A DNA stretch of 62,000 nucleotides from Chrysomallon squamiferum. Its lineage: Eukaryota; Mollusca; Gastropoda; Neomphalida; Peltospiridae. This document shows, piece after piece, positions 40,053-51,837 of this stretch (the first letter of the stretch is position 1; the number at the start of each line of letters is the position of its first letter). Made by a program: the position numbers and the translations under genes. The stretch is from NCBI GenBank assembly GCA_012295275.1, contig CM022679.1, positions 3,648,412 to 3,710,411 on the forward strand. The letters are read 5' to 3'. The notes beneath the pieces were generated by a model. It saw only the letters and a program-made list of their open reading frames with translations, was not told the DNA's origin and did not search any database.

Positions 40053-40798
40053 ATAATTCTTGCTCTTGTGATATCCCGATTCAAAATCATTTTGACATGT
40101 CCACCTTGAGTTCACTAGTATTTGCTATTTTTGTCAAAAATATGAACATAATTATATGTTTGACTAGCTTTCTTGAATAGGGTATTTTAGTTCATTATTG
40201 TCCCCAATTAAAGTAGCCATTCGATTTTAGCAAGCGGAGAAAAACTCAAAGATTTTATGACAAGGTAATGTAATTAGTTTAACTGGTATTTTTTTTATAC
40301 GATAATGCACATGCTGCATTTTCAGTTTTTATTTATTATTTATTTTTGTACACGTATGTATGCATTTATCTACGACGCACTTACGTAGTCATGTATGTAT
40401 GCATGTATGTATATGTACGTGTTGCTTTAAGTCTATATAGGTGTCTTTATGTATGTATTATATATGTATATATGCATGTTTGTTTAATATAGTTATCATT
40501 AATATATCATACTTGAAAACCAGATAAATATATCGACTAAAACAATAAATGGTTTTGTCAATCTATAATAATTTCTGCAAGCGCTATGTAGGAGATACTG
40601 AAATGATACTCTAGGAAATGTTTCGTGTTTGTTAAACTGACACAAAAGAAATGGTCGCTTTGAATGTCTGCCAGAGGCTGTCGTTATTTTCTCCTTCATC
40701 TTTATTTATTTGTTTGTTTTGTTTCCTACGTGTTTTAAGGCTGTTTGCACTGTTTTCTGTTTTACGAAAAAGCAGAACAGGCTGCCCGGTCAGAGTTG
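40050..40798. other. Sequence upstream of the RASD-like gene
   Basis: AT-rich; decayed (ATGT)n sequence at 40350-40490. No supported exon. Confidence 0.5.
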
Positions 40799-40862
40799 CA
40801 CGTGTTTAATGTGTGAAAGGGGCGTGATTATAAAATTGTCGTCTACATCTTAGCGCATGCAC
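40799..40862 (+). promoter_or_regulatory. Probable promoter of the RASD-like gene
   Basis: A perfect E-box CACGTG (40799-40804), a GGGGCGTG word of the KLF/GC-box kind (40819-40826) and a TATAAAA box (40829-40835) occur in order. Transcription would start near 40860, upstream of the coding exon on the same strand. The motifs are seen directly; promoter function is inferred from their order and distance. Confidence 0.5.
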
Positions 40863-41096
40863 AAGAAACGAATTGATTTATTTGTTGAAAATGAGCTATT
40901 TCTACGACTCTGAACCAGGACTGATCCTTACGAAATCAATGATAGTCTGTAAATGAATTTGTATTGGCGTGCAGAGTAACGGAAATGACTGTCTTTGTTA
41001 TTTGTCTTGCAGATATTGACCGTGACCACTGGAGAAAGGTGTTTTGGAGTACTCGGTGGCTGTTCCACTCGGAATCAGACGAACTCGCTTGGATCG
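40860..41096 (+). other. Putative 5' UTR exon of the RASD-like gene
   Basis: It runs from the expected start about 30 nt after the TATA box to a donor ATCG|GTATGA (GT at 41097-41098). A good internal acceptor (tttgttatttgtcttgcag, AG at 41011-41012) could instead define an 84-nt exon 41013-41096 used with distal promoters. That 84-nt segment is open in two frames. Joined to the acceptor at 41471, its first frame continues into the GTPase frame, but it contains no ATG. Confidence 0.45.
40891..40956 (+). other. Upstream ORF, 21 codons
   Basis: ATG to TGA within the putative 5' UTR, ending well before the main ATG. If the exon is transcribed as proposed, it could dampen translation of the GTPase. 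Confidence 0.3.
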
Positions 41097-41471
41097 GTAT
41101 GATTGGGCGATAGTGGATGTCCATTAATGGGTCAAACGTACTAAATGGGAATAGATCGAAGGTTATTTTCTTCTACTATGGATTCACCGTGCTCAACCTT
41201 ATCGATGCTTCAGCGAAGACTGTTTTCTTAATAAAGGATGTTTTCGTGAACTGAGTCTTGCTATTGATGGATAACCCGTCATGTTTAAATGCATTTTCCA
41301 GGAATGTAATTCGTAAGATGTTTTAATTAAAATTACTCCAAAAGGATTTAATAAGTTTATTTTTACCTAATCCCAGTAGCAATTTGTTTTGTAAAGGATT
41401 CTTTTAACCAAATAAACTCTGTATTACTTTTTTTTTTAATTCAGCATTTCATTTTATCCTTTCTCTGACAG
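41097..41471 (+). other. Putative 5' UTR intron of the RASD-like gene
   Basis: About 375 nt, starting GTATGA and ending in a pyrimidine-rich tract with ctttctctgacag. An alternative acceptor, tcttccag, lies 8 nt downstream (AG at 41478-41479). An in-frame TGA at 41466-41468 supports initiation at the next ATG if the intron is retained. Confidence 0.45.
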
Positions 41472-41480
41472 TCTTCCAGA

Positions 41481-42224
41481 ATGTCTGACAGTGAACAGCG
41501 GCACCGCGTGGTTGTGTTGGGTTCTTGTAAAGTGGGGAAGACGGCCATCTTGAAACGATTTCTCACGCACACTTTCCCGGACACCTACAAAGAAACGGTG
41601 GAAGATCTCTTCTGTCGCGACTTCGAAATGCAAGGGACGACGGTTAAAGTCGATTTCCTCGACACGGCTGGAAACAACGAGTTTCCGGTCATGCGCAAAC
41701 TGTCGATCACCACCGGACACGCGTTCGTGCTGGTGTATTCCATCACGAGCGAGAAGTCGTTCGAGGAAATGAAAAAGATCTGGGAGCAGATCAAAGAGGA
41801 GCGCGTCAACTACCAGGAGCTGCCGTGCGTCGTGGTGGGCAACAAACTGGACTTGGAGAACAATCGCCAAGTGGAGAAGTTCGACGCGCTCAACTGGATT
41901 TACAGCGAAGGGTTCAGCGGCGGCTTCGTCGAGGTGTCGGCGAAAAACGAACAGTCCAACGTTGCGGATATTTTTCGTCTTCTCCTGGAGCAGTCCAAAG
42001 GGACGCAAGAGCCGGAGTACCTGTCTCCGCGGAGGATGAGCCTGGGAGAGACAGACGACGAGAAGGCGGAGAAGGCGGAGAAGACTCAGGAATGGGACAG
42101 TGACGCCATCAAGTTCAACCGTAGCAGAAGTCTGATCCGCAGAGTGAGCAAACCGCGGGTGCGACGAACGCGACACCACGGACACCACAACAAAGACAAC
42201 CACGACGACTGTGTTATATCTTGA
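41481..42224 (+). CDS. RASD1: RASD/Dexras1-Rhes-like small GTPase
   Basis: Complete 247-residue Ras-superfamily GTPase in one exon (RASD proteins are about 266-281). GTP-binding motifs: G1 GSCKVGKT (14-21), effector region with T39 (36-42, YKETVED), G3 DTAGN (61-65), G4 NKLD (121-124), G5 SAK (153-155). Features typical of RASD are GSxKVGKTA, the FP.MR(K/R)LSI.TG segment after G3, and a C-terminal extension ending in the CAAX box CVIS (244-247), identical to that of mammalian RASD1 and predicted to be farnesylated. The catalytic glutamine (Ras Q61) is Asn65 and Ras G12 is Cys16, suggesting weak intrinsic GTP hydrolysis. The extension has an acidic stretch (about 190-208), then a basic patch with RSRSLIRR (214-221) and a His-rich segment, likely for membrane or partner binding. 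The ATG has A at -3 and an upstream in-frame stop. The N-terminus lacks the cysteine that is S-nitrosylated in mammalian Dexras1. Coding GC is much higher than the surroundings. The symbol denotes the family; RASD1 versus RASD2 orthology is not resolved. Confidence 0.9.
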   Translation: MSDSEQRHRVVVLGSCKVGKTAILKRFLTHTFPDTYKETVEDLFCRDFEMQGTTVKVDFLDTAGNNEFPVMRKLSITTGHAFVLVYSITSEKSFEEMKKIWEQIKEERVNYQELPCVVVGNKLDLENNRQVEKFDALNWIYSEGFSGGFVEVSAKNEQSNVADIFRLLLEQSKGTQEPEYLSPRRMSLGETDDEKAEKAEKTQEWDSDAIKFNRSRSLIRRVSKPRVRRTRHHGHHNKDNHDDCVIS

Positions 42225-42862
42225 ATTAGTTGGGTTTTTTTCTACGATTCAGTTACTAAAACAGAACGTAACTAACTTTTGTTCGCATCTGACTTATGTG
42301 CGAGATTTCTTACGCAAAAGCACAGTGGGAACGCATCGTAATTTAATAGCGTGAATGGTTATTTTGTGTCAGCAACCAGTTCACAGGGCACTGTGTTTAT
42401 GAAGTGTTGTCAGCCCTGCTAAACTAGATTAGTCCGTGTGTCATTTCTCAGCAGAGTGTTTCGGGTACGTCGTGCTTTACTGTCACTGAGAAGTAATTCA
42501 CAAATCTCTGAAGTCAACTTGGTTGTTCTGAAATTCCCAAGAAGTATGATATGTAGTTTCTGTCTGTTCTGAGATTTCAAGTCTGAGAATTTCCACTAAT
42601 AATGAATTTGACAGTTTTAAACTCTTGTCAGTAAATCATATTTGATTTTCATGTGCTAACATTGATCTCTCAGTGGTTTAGTTACAACATTTTTATCATT
42701 GGTATTGTGTGCACTGTAGCAATGCTATGCAACTATCCTTTTCAAATGTTCTTACAAGTTAGTCCAGTTTTTTAGCAGTGCACTTAGACTTGCATACAAT
42801 ATGGTAAACGGAAACATATATATATATATATCAGTCGTCTAAAACGTAATATGGATGATTTG

Positions 42863-42868
42863 AATAAA
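42863..42868 (+). terminator. Polyadenylation signal AATAAA (proximal candidate)
   Basis: Canonical hexamer about 640 nt after the stop; the downstream sequence is T-rich. Confidence 0.35.
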
Positions 42869-43025
42869 TCCTTTCCAATATTTCTTGAAATCATCAGGCT
42901 TATACTTTTGTGGAAATTTGTAAACAACTGTATTTTTACAATATTTAATTTATAAAATTTAATTTGGAATATCTTTAGTATGTTCATTTATACTACGGTA
43001 AAGCCAATATGTATCGGTTATTTTA

Positions 43026-43031
43026 AATAAA
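43026..43031 (+). terminator. Polyadenylation signal AATAAA (distal candidate)
   Basis: Canonical hexamer. The expected cleavage site 10-30 nt on falls inside the ATTT array, and a GT-rich tract (gtgcttgtttgtttg) lies beyond the array at about 43109-43135. Confidence 0.45.
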
Positions 43032-43035
43032 AACT

Positions 43036-43036
43036 T

Positions 43037-43107
<71 letters not shown>

Positions 43108-43108
43108 T
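43036..43108 (+). repeat. (ATTT)n microsatellite in the 3' UTR end
   Basis: About 18 perfect units. On the sense strand this is a chain of overlapping ATTTA words, the core of AU-rich mRNA-stability elements. Confidence 0.95.
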
Positions 43109-43947
43109 GTGCTTGTTTGTTTGATTGTTTGTTTTATTTTTTATTTTATTCGTAAAACATATGTACAATTTTATCTTCTTTTTAAAAAAAAAAGAAAAAG
43201 AAATCATTCATGTTGTTTACAAAGTGTATTTACCAAAGAACTGATTTTTACACGAAGATTAGATTCTGGAACCTGGGAGTCTATCACAGACTGTGCTTTC
43301 TTTGTTGTCGAGATGATAGATGATCTTACTTCTTGCCACTGAACTCTAGATGATGTAATCTTAGTATCCTGTCTCAACAGCCTGGGGCTACGAACAACTG
43401 GTCAGTTTTTCGTTTGTTCTTTTTTTTTCTACCAGAAAACAGCACAGAGATACCCAGTAGCGAGGTGAAGTAAGTTGGATCGATTGTTTCGGAAGTGATA
43501 CATTTTGTATGAAAACGAAGAAAAAATAAATAGAAAAAAAAAAGAAGATTAAAAACGACAAAATACTGTGATGTATATGTTAAAGCTAACATAATATTTA
43601 TTATTTATTTATTTATTTTTTTTTATTTACGGTAATTTTATCTTTATCGACGAATGTTATTTATAGTTTTAATAAAATTATTTCCAGTAGAGGATAAAGA
43701 AAGTACAGTGGTCACAATTTTACTTTTTCACCTTCATTCTGGTGTGCTTAAATACAGTCCTAACAATAATAATAGTAATAATAACAACAACAACAACAAC
43801 AGCAGCAGCAACAGTAACAACAACAATCGCAGCAGTAACAACGACAATAACAAAAATTCATAACTTACATCGTAATATACACGTTGTTTTAAAAATATAC
43901 GAACATATTCCGTTTTTTTACTTTTTTTGTATTTTTCTTTTTTTAAT

Positions 43948-43978
<31 letters not shown>

Positions 43979-44246
43979 GATCGTGGGCGCGTTTATGTAT
44001 TGGAACAAAGAAACGAGAAACGATTTTTTAATCTGATTATATCTTATTCTAATTTCTTTTTCTTTTTTCCAATACAAAAACGATTAAATCTTTTGAAGAA
44101 ACCTATATTTTAAATATTCAACTTCGACATTTTGTTTCACTAGGCCTGTAATAAGATATTGCTTATAAATGATTCAGCGATTACTTTCTCATGATAATTA
44201 GTTTCGAGTGAATAACGATAGATGTCTTTATTTCATTGATTTCTTT

Positions 44247-44276
44247 CATTTTATTTTATTTTATTTTATTTTATTT
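44247..44276. repeat. (TTTTA)n microsatellite
   Basis: Six pentanucleotide units. Confidence 0.93.
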
Positions 44277-44803
44277 GTTTCTTTGTTTGTTCATTTTAAA
44301 GGATGAAAAAGAAAAGAAAAAATATATGTTGTGGAATCGATGAATAAGCTTTTTGTTTTTCTAATATTGTTTTGTTGTTAGATTTCTTTTAATGATTATT
44401 ATTTTTATTATCATTATTTGACACGTATAAGTAGTATTCTTTTAAGATCTGTGTTTTATGTTATGTTTCAGTGACAGAAATGTTCAAACACGCGTTTCAT
44501 GGACAAAATATTTGTTTATTTTGTCTCAGACGCCTGTTGTTTGTGTAAATAAAATGTGGTGAAAGACCAACGTAAATACTGAACAATCTTTATTGATGTA
44601 CATTGTACATTAATGGACAACGTTTCCTTGTTGCTTATTTCTTTATGAAATCTTTCTGGTATAGGTATGATTATAATTATTACTTATTTATGTAGATCTG
44701 AAACAACATATTATTATGCTTTAAATGAAGTTTCTTATATTTAATCACAAATGAAACCACCATCTACTGAAAATATAGTTTATAATTTATATTTTTTAAG
44801 GTC

Positions 44804-44835
<32 letters not shown>

Positions 44836-44836
44836 T
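44804..44836. repeat. (TTTA)n microsatellite
   Basis: About eight units. Confidence 0.93.
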
Positions 44837-45051
44837 GCATTTCAGTATTTCATTTAAACAAACAAACAAAAAAAATGGTTGCAGATGTTTTAAACTCATT
44901 GATGTGTGAAAATTCAAAATGAAATTATTGAATCTTAAAATCGATATCAGGCACATCGGCATGTATGAAGACAATTCCACTAGCATAGAAGATTAAACTG
45001 CATTCTGCTCCAAAATCCCAGCTGATGCCACAATTGCAGAAACTGAAAATG

Positions 45052-45135
45052 AAAAAAAAAAAAAAAAAAAAAAAAATATTAAATATAAAAAATACTAGTA
45101 ATAAAAACAAACAAACAAACAAACAAACAAACAAA
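45052..45135. repeat. A-tract and (AAAC)n microsatellite
   Basis: An A-run at 45052-45076, then AT-rich sequence, then (AAAC)n at 45104-45135. Confidence 0.9.
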
Positions 45136-45557
45136 CGAGCAAACAATAAATAAATATGATCGTTAATTTATGTATATTATACTTCTTCTGTTCACAGTTG
45201 TAACCAAATATTTATCTGCATACTTTACACATATCACGTTACTAAAATGGTATATCGATTTAAACCCTCAATGCACCACTAAATTATTACTGGGATAAAA
45301 TAATTTATAGTGAACAAAACAAATTTCTACCATATCTGGTGCCTTGAACCGATTACTTACACTGTTATTTAAATGTGTCATCTTTTAAACAGGGCACTGA
45401 GTATAGACTTTTAAGTTCTGTTAAAACAAAATAAACAGCGGATTGAACATGATCAGAAATATCCTTTTTACTGTGTGTTAAAGCATATTCTTAGTTCTTA
45501 ATAGAGGCAAATATGTCATTTTTGAAAAAACGAATGGTCTTAGATCTGTTATTACTT

Positions 45558-45615
45558 TTATTATTATTATCGTCATCATTATTATTGAATTATTATTATA
45601 TTATTATTATTATCA

Positions 45616-45682
<67 letters not shown>
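45558..45682. repeat. (ATT)n microsatellite
   Basis: Interrupted on the left, perfect over the last 60 bp. Confidence 0.95.
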
Positions 45683-45683
<1 letters not shown>

Positions 45684-46637
45684 TCCTTATTAACGATATG
45701 CTCACGTTACTTGCCAGTGTCTGAAATATGCAAAAAAAAGAGAGACACATTTTATTGAATGCCTTAGCAGCAAAATCGAATTGGTGGTGCAAAACTGTAG
45801 GTATGCAATCCAAATCTTGGGTAGTGTATTTCGTTGTATTCGTTTCTAAGATATTTATATTATTTCCTACAAAGTGTTTTACACAGATGTAACAAGCACT
45901 GGTGTTATCAAAGTTGTATCATGGTTGAAAAAATAAGATGCAGGTTTTGTATATGTTTATGCTAGAACAAAAATGTGGAATAAAATTGTTTTCACTGACT
46001 AATAAAATATTGAAAATGGAATTGTAGTCATTTTTGTATTTCAGCTTTATCAGTGCGAATATGTAGAATGTCTGAAGGTTCGTGTATAAATTAGGTTCAT
46101 TTCTCAGAAGAAAAACTTACAAGAGAGATGTTTGCTATCGATCTAAAGCGCCAGTGCGCAAAGTTTAATATTAATAATAAAATTATTACTTTCTTTTAGT
46201 TTCTGAAAGCTTCAGACTATATTTATGGAGTTAATATTTAGATTTTATCAAATACATTGTTTCAGCATCAGATACGTTTTAAAACATATGTAAGAGGAGT
46301 GTGTATAATCAGATTACAGTATAGAGAGAGCAAGTGAATAAAAACTGAATGTATGTGATTTTACATGTACGTATGTTGTTGATGTTCTTATACAGTTTAT
46401 GTATCTTAATGAAGAAAAACGATATATAGATAATTTACGTGAATAAACTTTTTTTTTTTTCATGTTTTTGAAATAAAATCGACAACAGTAAATCAAGGAG
46501 AGTTTGAAAAGTATTTCTTCTTTAAATAATATTTTATTATCACAAAATGTTTTTCCTAAAGCATTTTCGATAGTTCATAAAATAATGCAATAGTGTACTC
46601 TCTTTTTTTACCCCTTTATTATTCTTATTATTACTTC

Positions 46638-46671
<34 letters not shown>
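46638..46671. repeat. (GTT)n microsatellite
   Basis: About eleven perfect units. Confidence 0.95.
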
Positions 46672-49649
46672 ATAATTATTATTTTAATTACAATTAAATA
46701 TAACTATCTTCACAGTTATTTCCAAACATCGTGAAGATACAAGCTATTCTAAAAGTTGGTATCCGCTTAGGCACTAATTCCGATCTAATGATACCAGCGG
46801 ATTTTGAAACAGATTAACTTGCTGGTTTCGTAATGTCGTGCCAAATTTGCAGGTGTTAGATTAATTTGTTGCCCTCGTTATATTTTTCAGTCACATTACA
46901 ATTCTATTCATCTGTCATAATTGTTGTTTTAATGGTACTGGAACATAATTCTTGTAATAAGCTTGACTGTTACATGTATTGTTATGCAACAGTATTATCA
47001 AATGTCATTATTAATATTTAATCTTATTTCTGTATCGATTATATATCTTTATATTTTCATACAGGTCTATCAAGTTTGTTAAGAATGCGAACATTCCGAA
47101 GGCAATTTAAGATAATTAATAAACGATTGAATGAAGAATGAACCAGTGATTTGATTTATTCATAAATGAACGATGGAAGTACGGATGGACGGAAGAAAGA
47201 GAGGGTCGAAAATCAGTTTTGTGTTAGGAAGTTTGAGAAACCAAACCCATATCCGCTACTTCATAGACAGTTCTGATCAGTTATGAATATTTTATAAGCA
47301 TCTTCCGATACACAGCAAAGCACCTGGCCACGGCTGAAACCAGGAAACTCAAACAGGTTAGAGGAAATACAGAGAACAGAGTTTACAAGACATCTAAGCG
47401 AATAATTTACCTTTAAGTTACAGCTAACTTTTCATCTATTCAGGAGTTTTAACACTTTTTTTTTTCCCTAAATGTAACAATGTTGTTCTAGCTACTAATC
47501 ACGTTGTTAAAGATCTCTTGATGGGAAACAGTATCGAGTTTTTCTTGTTTTTTCTTTCTGAAGACTATAACTCAGAATTACCGGAGCCGATAAAAAAGAA
47601 TTAATCATTGTGCTATAGTGGTGTCTTTAAACAAAATAAAGCTTGTTTTAAGGATTAGAGAAACCTATCGAACGTGTGAACTTGAAAAGCTCAGAGCCTT
47701 GAATAATGGAATAATAGCTTAAAGCAGAGAATTTCGGAACAACTATTTTGATTATATTGGCATTTTTTAAAACTAGATTTCAGGTCAGTTAGAAAATAAA
47801 AAAGTAAACAGTGAGAGGTTCATTTGGTGGATGTAGAAGGGTATTGATCAATTTAGTTTCTGCTGCATTACATGATTTCTTTTTCTTTAATTAATTCTAG
47901 GAGAAAAATCAATGATTAAGGCGACCAGAGGTGTTAGAAGCAAAAGATGAAAAACTGGAAAACATCAGAGTGAGAAGGTGAATAATCATAAAATCTTTTT
48001 CTACCTAGAGTTAATATTAAATATTTATAACAATTATGACGAATGATGTCTTCTTCAGTTTATTTTCTACATCTTTTCTTTTCTTTCTTCATCTTCTTCT
48101 TTTCAGTTCTCTTCAAGATTATTTTTTATTTTTCATCGTGTACTTTTTCGGCCTTTTCTTTACTTTTTCTCCTCCAGTTCCTCTTCTGCAGTTTCTGTTT
48201 CCACGAAGCTGATTTTTTACGATAATGCGATCTGTTATTTGTCATTTATCGATAATATCCAGCACTTTGCTACGGAAAAAAGGAAAAAGTAACAGCTTGC
48301 TTTCAAATTTCCCAGACACTCCTGACACAAATAACCCATCTGGATATGATTAACTCCACTTAGTAAGACGTTCGTTTTCTTTTTTAATTTAAGTCTGTGA
48401 CAGAGTCCAGTACAATAAGGTCCTGTGATTTCCTTACATTTTCTCTGCAAATAAGACTAGTTTAGTTAGAATGCTTCGTTTTCTTTGATACACACTTCAT
48501 GTGCTATTAACCGTTTGTTTAGTTTTGGTTTTCTAAATGTATTCCAGAAATGAAAATACATGAGAGGCTTGTTTGTCGAATCTAAAATAACATAAAACTG
48601 CACAGCTTTCTGATTGGTACTGATAAAAATAATACAAGCGACCAACTATTTGTCATTCTCTATAATTATGATCAAATACGAGATAGTTCTGAACCATAAT
48701 TATGTGTTTTTTTTTTTTCTGAATAGCAATACAGAAAGTTTTTATTTACGAACAGAAGTTTGATAGTGTATGGTTGGTTATGCAAGATGTATCGACCCTG
48801 TAAAACATTGAGTCATTTTTATCTTCAACATCAGATAACTGTTAATCAAACACTAACATTTGCAATATTTCTTTACCTTACATTCAGAATAGCACAGCTA
48901 AATACTGAATACATAGTCGTATGATCAGTCTCCCCAGTGTTTCTCTTCTAGCGTCAACGCTTCACATACAGAGAAGATCATTATTTGTGGACACAAGGCT
49001 GATATAAAATCGCCAATTACTGCTGGAAAAAAAAAAAAAACCAAAACCCACCTAATACTATTAACGTTACAGATGATGTAGAATTTTAGACTCAAGCCAC
49101 ATCAAAATTAGTGTTAGGTAAAAGCAGATTCAAACATATCACGCAAAAAAATAACGTCTATTACATAAGGGAATTAAATTTAATTAAACATACTAATTTT
49201 CTTTTTCTTCTTCTTCTCTGTATCCTCTTCCTTCTGTGCACCTCTGTATCTATTTCTGTATATTCATATGTCTAATCTACCTTCTTCTGTCTTTCTCAGT
49301 GAAATTCTGTGAACCTTTCTCTCTTATTCTTTTTTTTTTTTTGTATGTACTCATTCCTCTCTCTCTCTCTCTGAGTGCGTAGAAGGTTCAAGTATTTTAA
49401 TAAACATATTTTGATAAAATGGCCATTTCTGTTATTCCCTCTTCCATCGATTTTATGCAGGTTTTAATGGGATTTTTCTTGTACTTACCTGCTACTCAAC
49501 GTTTTATCAAACCATACTTGTGAAGACGTTTCCTTTAAAACAGACACTCAGTCTTGTTCTTTGATTACACGGACGCCAGCTGTTTCAATCCGAACTGTTT
49601 AATCATACTACGTGGACGACAATAAAGAAACGTGATCATTTAAACTTAC

Positions 49650-49688
49650 CTTGAACTGCGTGGAACCGTCTTGTATCTGACGTTAAGT
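49650..49688 (-). other. Candidate minus-strand small exon
   Basis: On the minus strand an acceptor-like attcatattttcatag precedes a 39-nt segment ending at TTCAAG|GTAAGTTT. Another consensus donor, GCAG|GTAAGTAC, lies about 160 nt further along the same strand (plus 49489). The splice motifs are good, but no protein is recognisable. Confidence 0.15.
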
Positions 49689-50485
49689 CTATGAAAATAT
49701 GAATGACCGTTAGTTTAAAGCCACCTCCACAGATTTTAATATTAATATGCTATTATTACTGACTTTATGAAAGACAGAGTATGAGCTGCTAGTATGGATT
49801 ATCAGCATTCATCTTTTATAATCATGCTCTTTTAGACAAAAATGAGGTGGTGATACCTTTGAGATCTTTCTATATTGAAATCAGACTTGCTAACAGGGAA
49901 AGGTAATTTAAAAGAATTTCAACGTGAGGTTTTCAAAGTTCAAAACAGTCATTACAAAACACAAATACCGTCCTTTTTTATTCTCATTCGGGCGTTACTA
50001 AAGTTTTTATTTATTATAATTATATTCTTTAAAATATTTAACGTTGCCCATTGATCACAACATTCGATTTGGCAATTTCAAGAAAATTGGAACCGCGCCT
50101 GAAGTTGTTACACTGTAAATACCACATCAATGAAGATAATTATTGCAATGCAATATTTATGACACTGTGGCTTAATGATAATGGTGCATTCTTGTTTAAA
50201 TAAATTAAAGTTCAAATGTATAAGTTATTCACGTTTTGATAAATAGCCTGTGTTCACGTGATGGATGTTTTCTCAAACGTTTGTTATTAACTATGTAACA
50301 TTACTTCACAGAACATTTAAATTCATTTAAAAACGTACACCTTTTCAACAGTTGATGGATGTATGAAACAAAGGCTAATAACTCGCATAAATATTTTCTG
50401 AAATTATTGATTCACAAAAATAGTATGTAAATCGTATGTCAGTTATGATTTATTTTGATTTCTTATTTTTTTTTTGAATTTTGAA

Positions 50486-50581
50486 TTTTATTTATTTTAT
50501 TTTATTTTATTTATTTTATTTATTTAATTTTTTTCATTTTATTTCATTTATTTATTTATTTCATTTATTTATTTATTTATT
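50486..50581. repeat. Mixed (TTTA)/(TTTTA)n repeat
   Basis: Alternating tetra- and pentanucleotide units with TTTCA variants. Confidence 0.9.
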
Positions 50582-51560
50582 GATATTCTATTACATTTAA
50601 TCGTCGTAAAACAGAATAGCTTTCACAGCATCTCTTTTAAAGAGAGACACAGCTAATGTGAAAGCATTCACATAGTACCTAGGATTAATCATCCTCGGTT
50701 CACACTCCAGTCTATTTTCAAAATTAGTTAAAAATATGCAAGTGTATAGCTGTCCAGTTAGCTCTGGTAGTTTAATAAAATTATAGTTTGTTCAGTGTAT
50801 AAAGTTAAATAATAACACCACCAAGATAGGTACATTCAGGCACAATACAATTTGTTTTAAACAGACAAAGCTTTCCCCACCTCTTGACTGATACGTCTTT
50901 GCTCAGAAATATTTCCTACATTCTTTTCGTCAGATTTTTCTTGGCAGTTTATTTGTTTACGCGAATCGTAACTCGAGGGAATTGTGACGGTAAAAGTACA
51001 TTGATCACTGTCACAATGTGTTTATCCTCAATCCAGTCGCATCCGTTAAGTAGTCAGTATCAAATTGGTACACAGTGTCATCACGTCTCGATACGATCTC
51101 TTGTTCAGAGCCGAATAATGACATGCAAAAATCACTTCTTTCAGTCTAAACAATCCTCCAACAACTAAGTGATAACGCAGGTTAATGAATTATGTATTAC
51201 AGATGTACTTTGAACCTCCAGTGAATAACTTACATCAAAACTGATAACAGCGCTTGTCAACAGAGTGATTGATGTCAGGACAGAATTCTGAAATGGACTG
51301 TGCAGTTAGTGAATAATAATGCATGTAGGCTAGTTTAATAAGTTACTGCTTAAATATTTCAAACGTAATATAGGCTTTTCGTTAGTTTGCGGTCATAATA
51401 ACCTGTGCAACATTCATTTTTGCGTAAAGATTTTAGCATACACTATTAAGAATACACATATAGTTTTACACTGACTCACGTGTTGAACAATGTATTAAAA
51501 AGAAACTGGTATCCGGCTGCGCAATTTAATTTTTTTATCTTTTGTCTAACTTGTCCAGTA

Positions 51561-51562
<2 letters not shown>
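50582..51562. other. Gene-poor sequence
   Basis: No supported exon; the open frame 50884-51168 has no ATG start and no recognisable domain. Confidence 0.5.

Positions 51563-51649
<87 letters not shown>
51563..51649. repeat. (AC)n microsatellite
   Basis: About 43 perfect units. Confidence 0.97.
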
Positions 51650-51651
<2 letters not shown>

Positions 51652-51837
51652 TACACACAGACGTAAAAACACATATTTAAAAATATTTATACTTATATTC
51701 ATGTCCGCACATACCACTTTACAGTTTCTTCTAATCTTGCTGTTGTTTCTAAAAACTGTATTATTTATTACTCACACCAACACTAAAACTTCGACTTCTA
51801 ATATAGATTCTACTACTACAATGTTCATCAATAATAG

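Larger units (their letters stand above)
42225..43055 (+). other. 3' UTR of the RASD-like gene (probable)
   Basis: AT-rich sequence after the stop without coding potential. Two canonical polyadenylation hexamers lie within it. The second, at 43026, directly abuts an ATTT array. Confidence 0.55.
43109..45557. other. Gene-poor AT-rich sequence
   Basis: No supported exon. Further AATAAA hexamers (for example 44548-44553) could serve read-through transcripts. Smaller repeats present: (AAT)/(AAC)/(AGC) sequence at 43762-43850, a T-tract at 43952-43978, and (TTTA)n at 43595-43630. Confidence 0.5.
45683..50485. other. Gene-poor AT-rich sequence
   Basis: No supported gene in about 4.8 kb. It contains (GTT)n at 46638-46671, pyrimidine-rich sequence at 48050-48200 and 49200-49370, and two minus-strand splice-donor consensus sites (plus 49489 and 49650). 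Confidence 0.5.

Noticed and set aside
41825-42103. Alternative-frame ORF inside the RASD-like gene
   Set aside because: A shadow frame rich in Gly/Arg/Glu caused by the codon bias of the real gene.
41454-42203. 249-codon open frame antisense to the RASD-like gene
   Set aside because: It is the mirror of a GC-rich coding exon whose sense product has all GTPase motifs; the antisense product has no recognisable domain.
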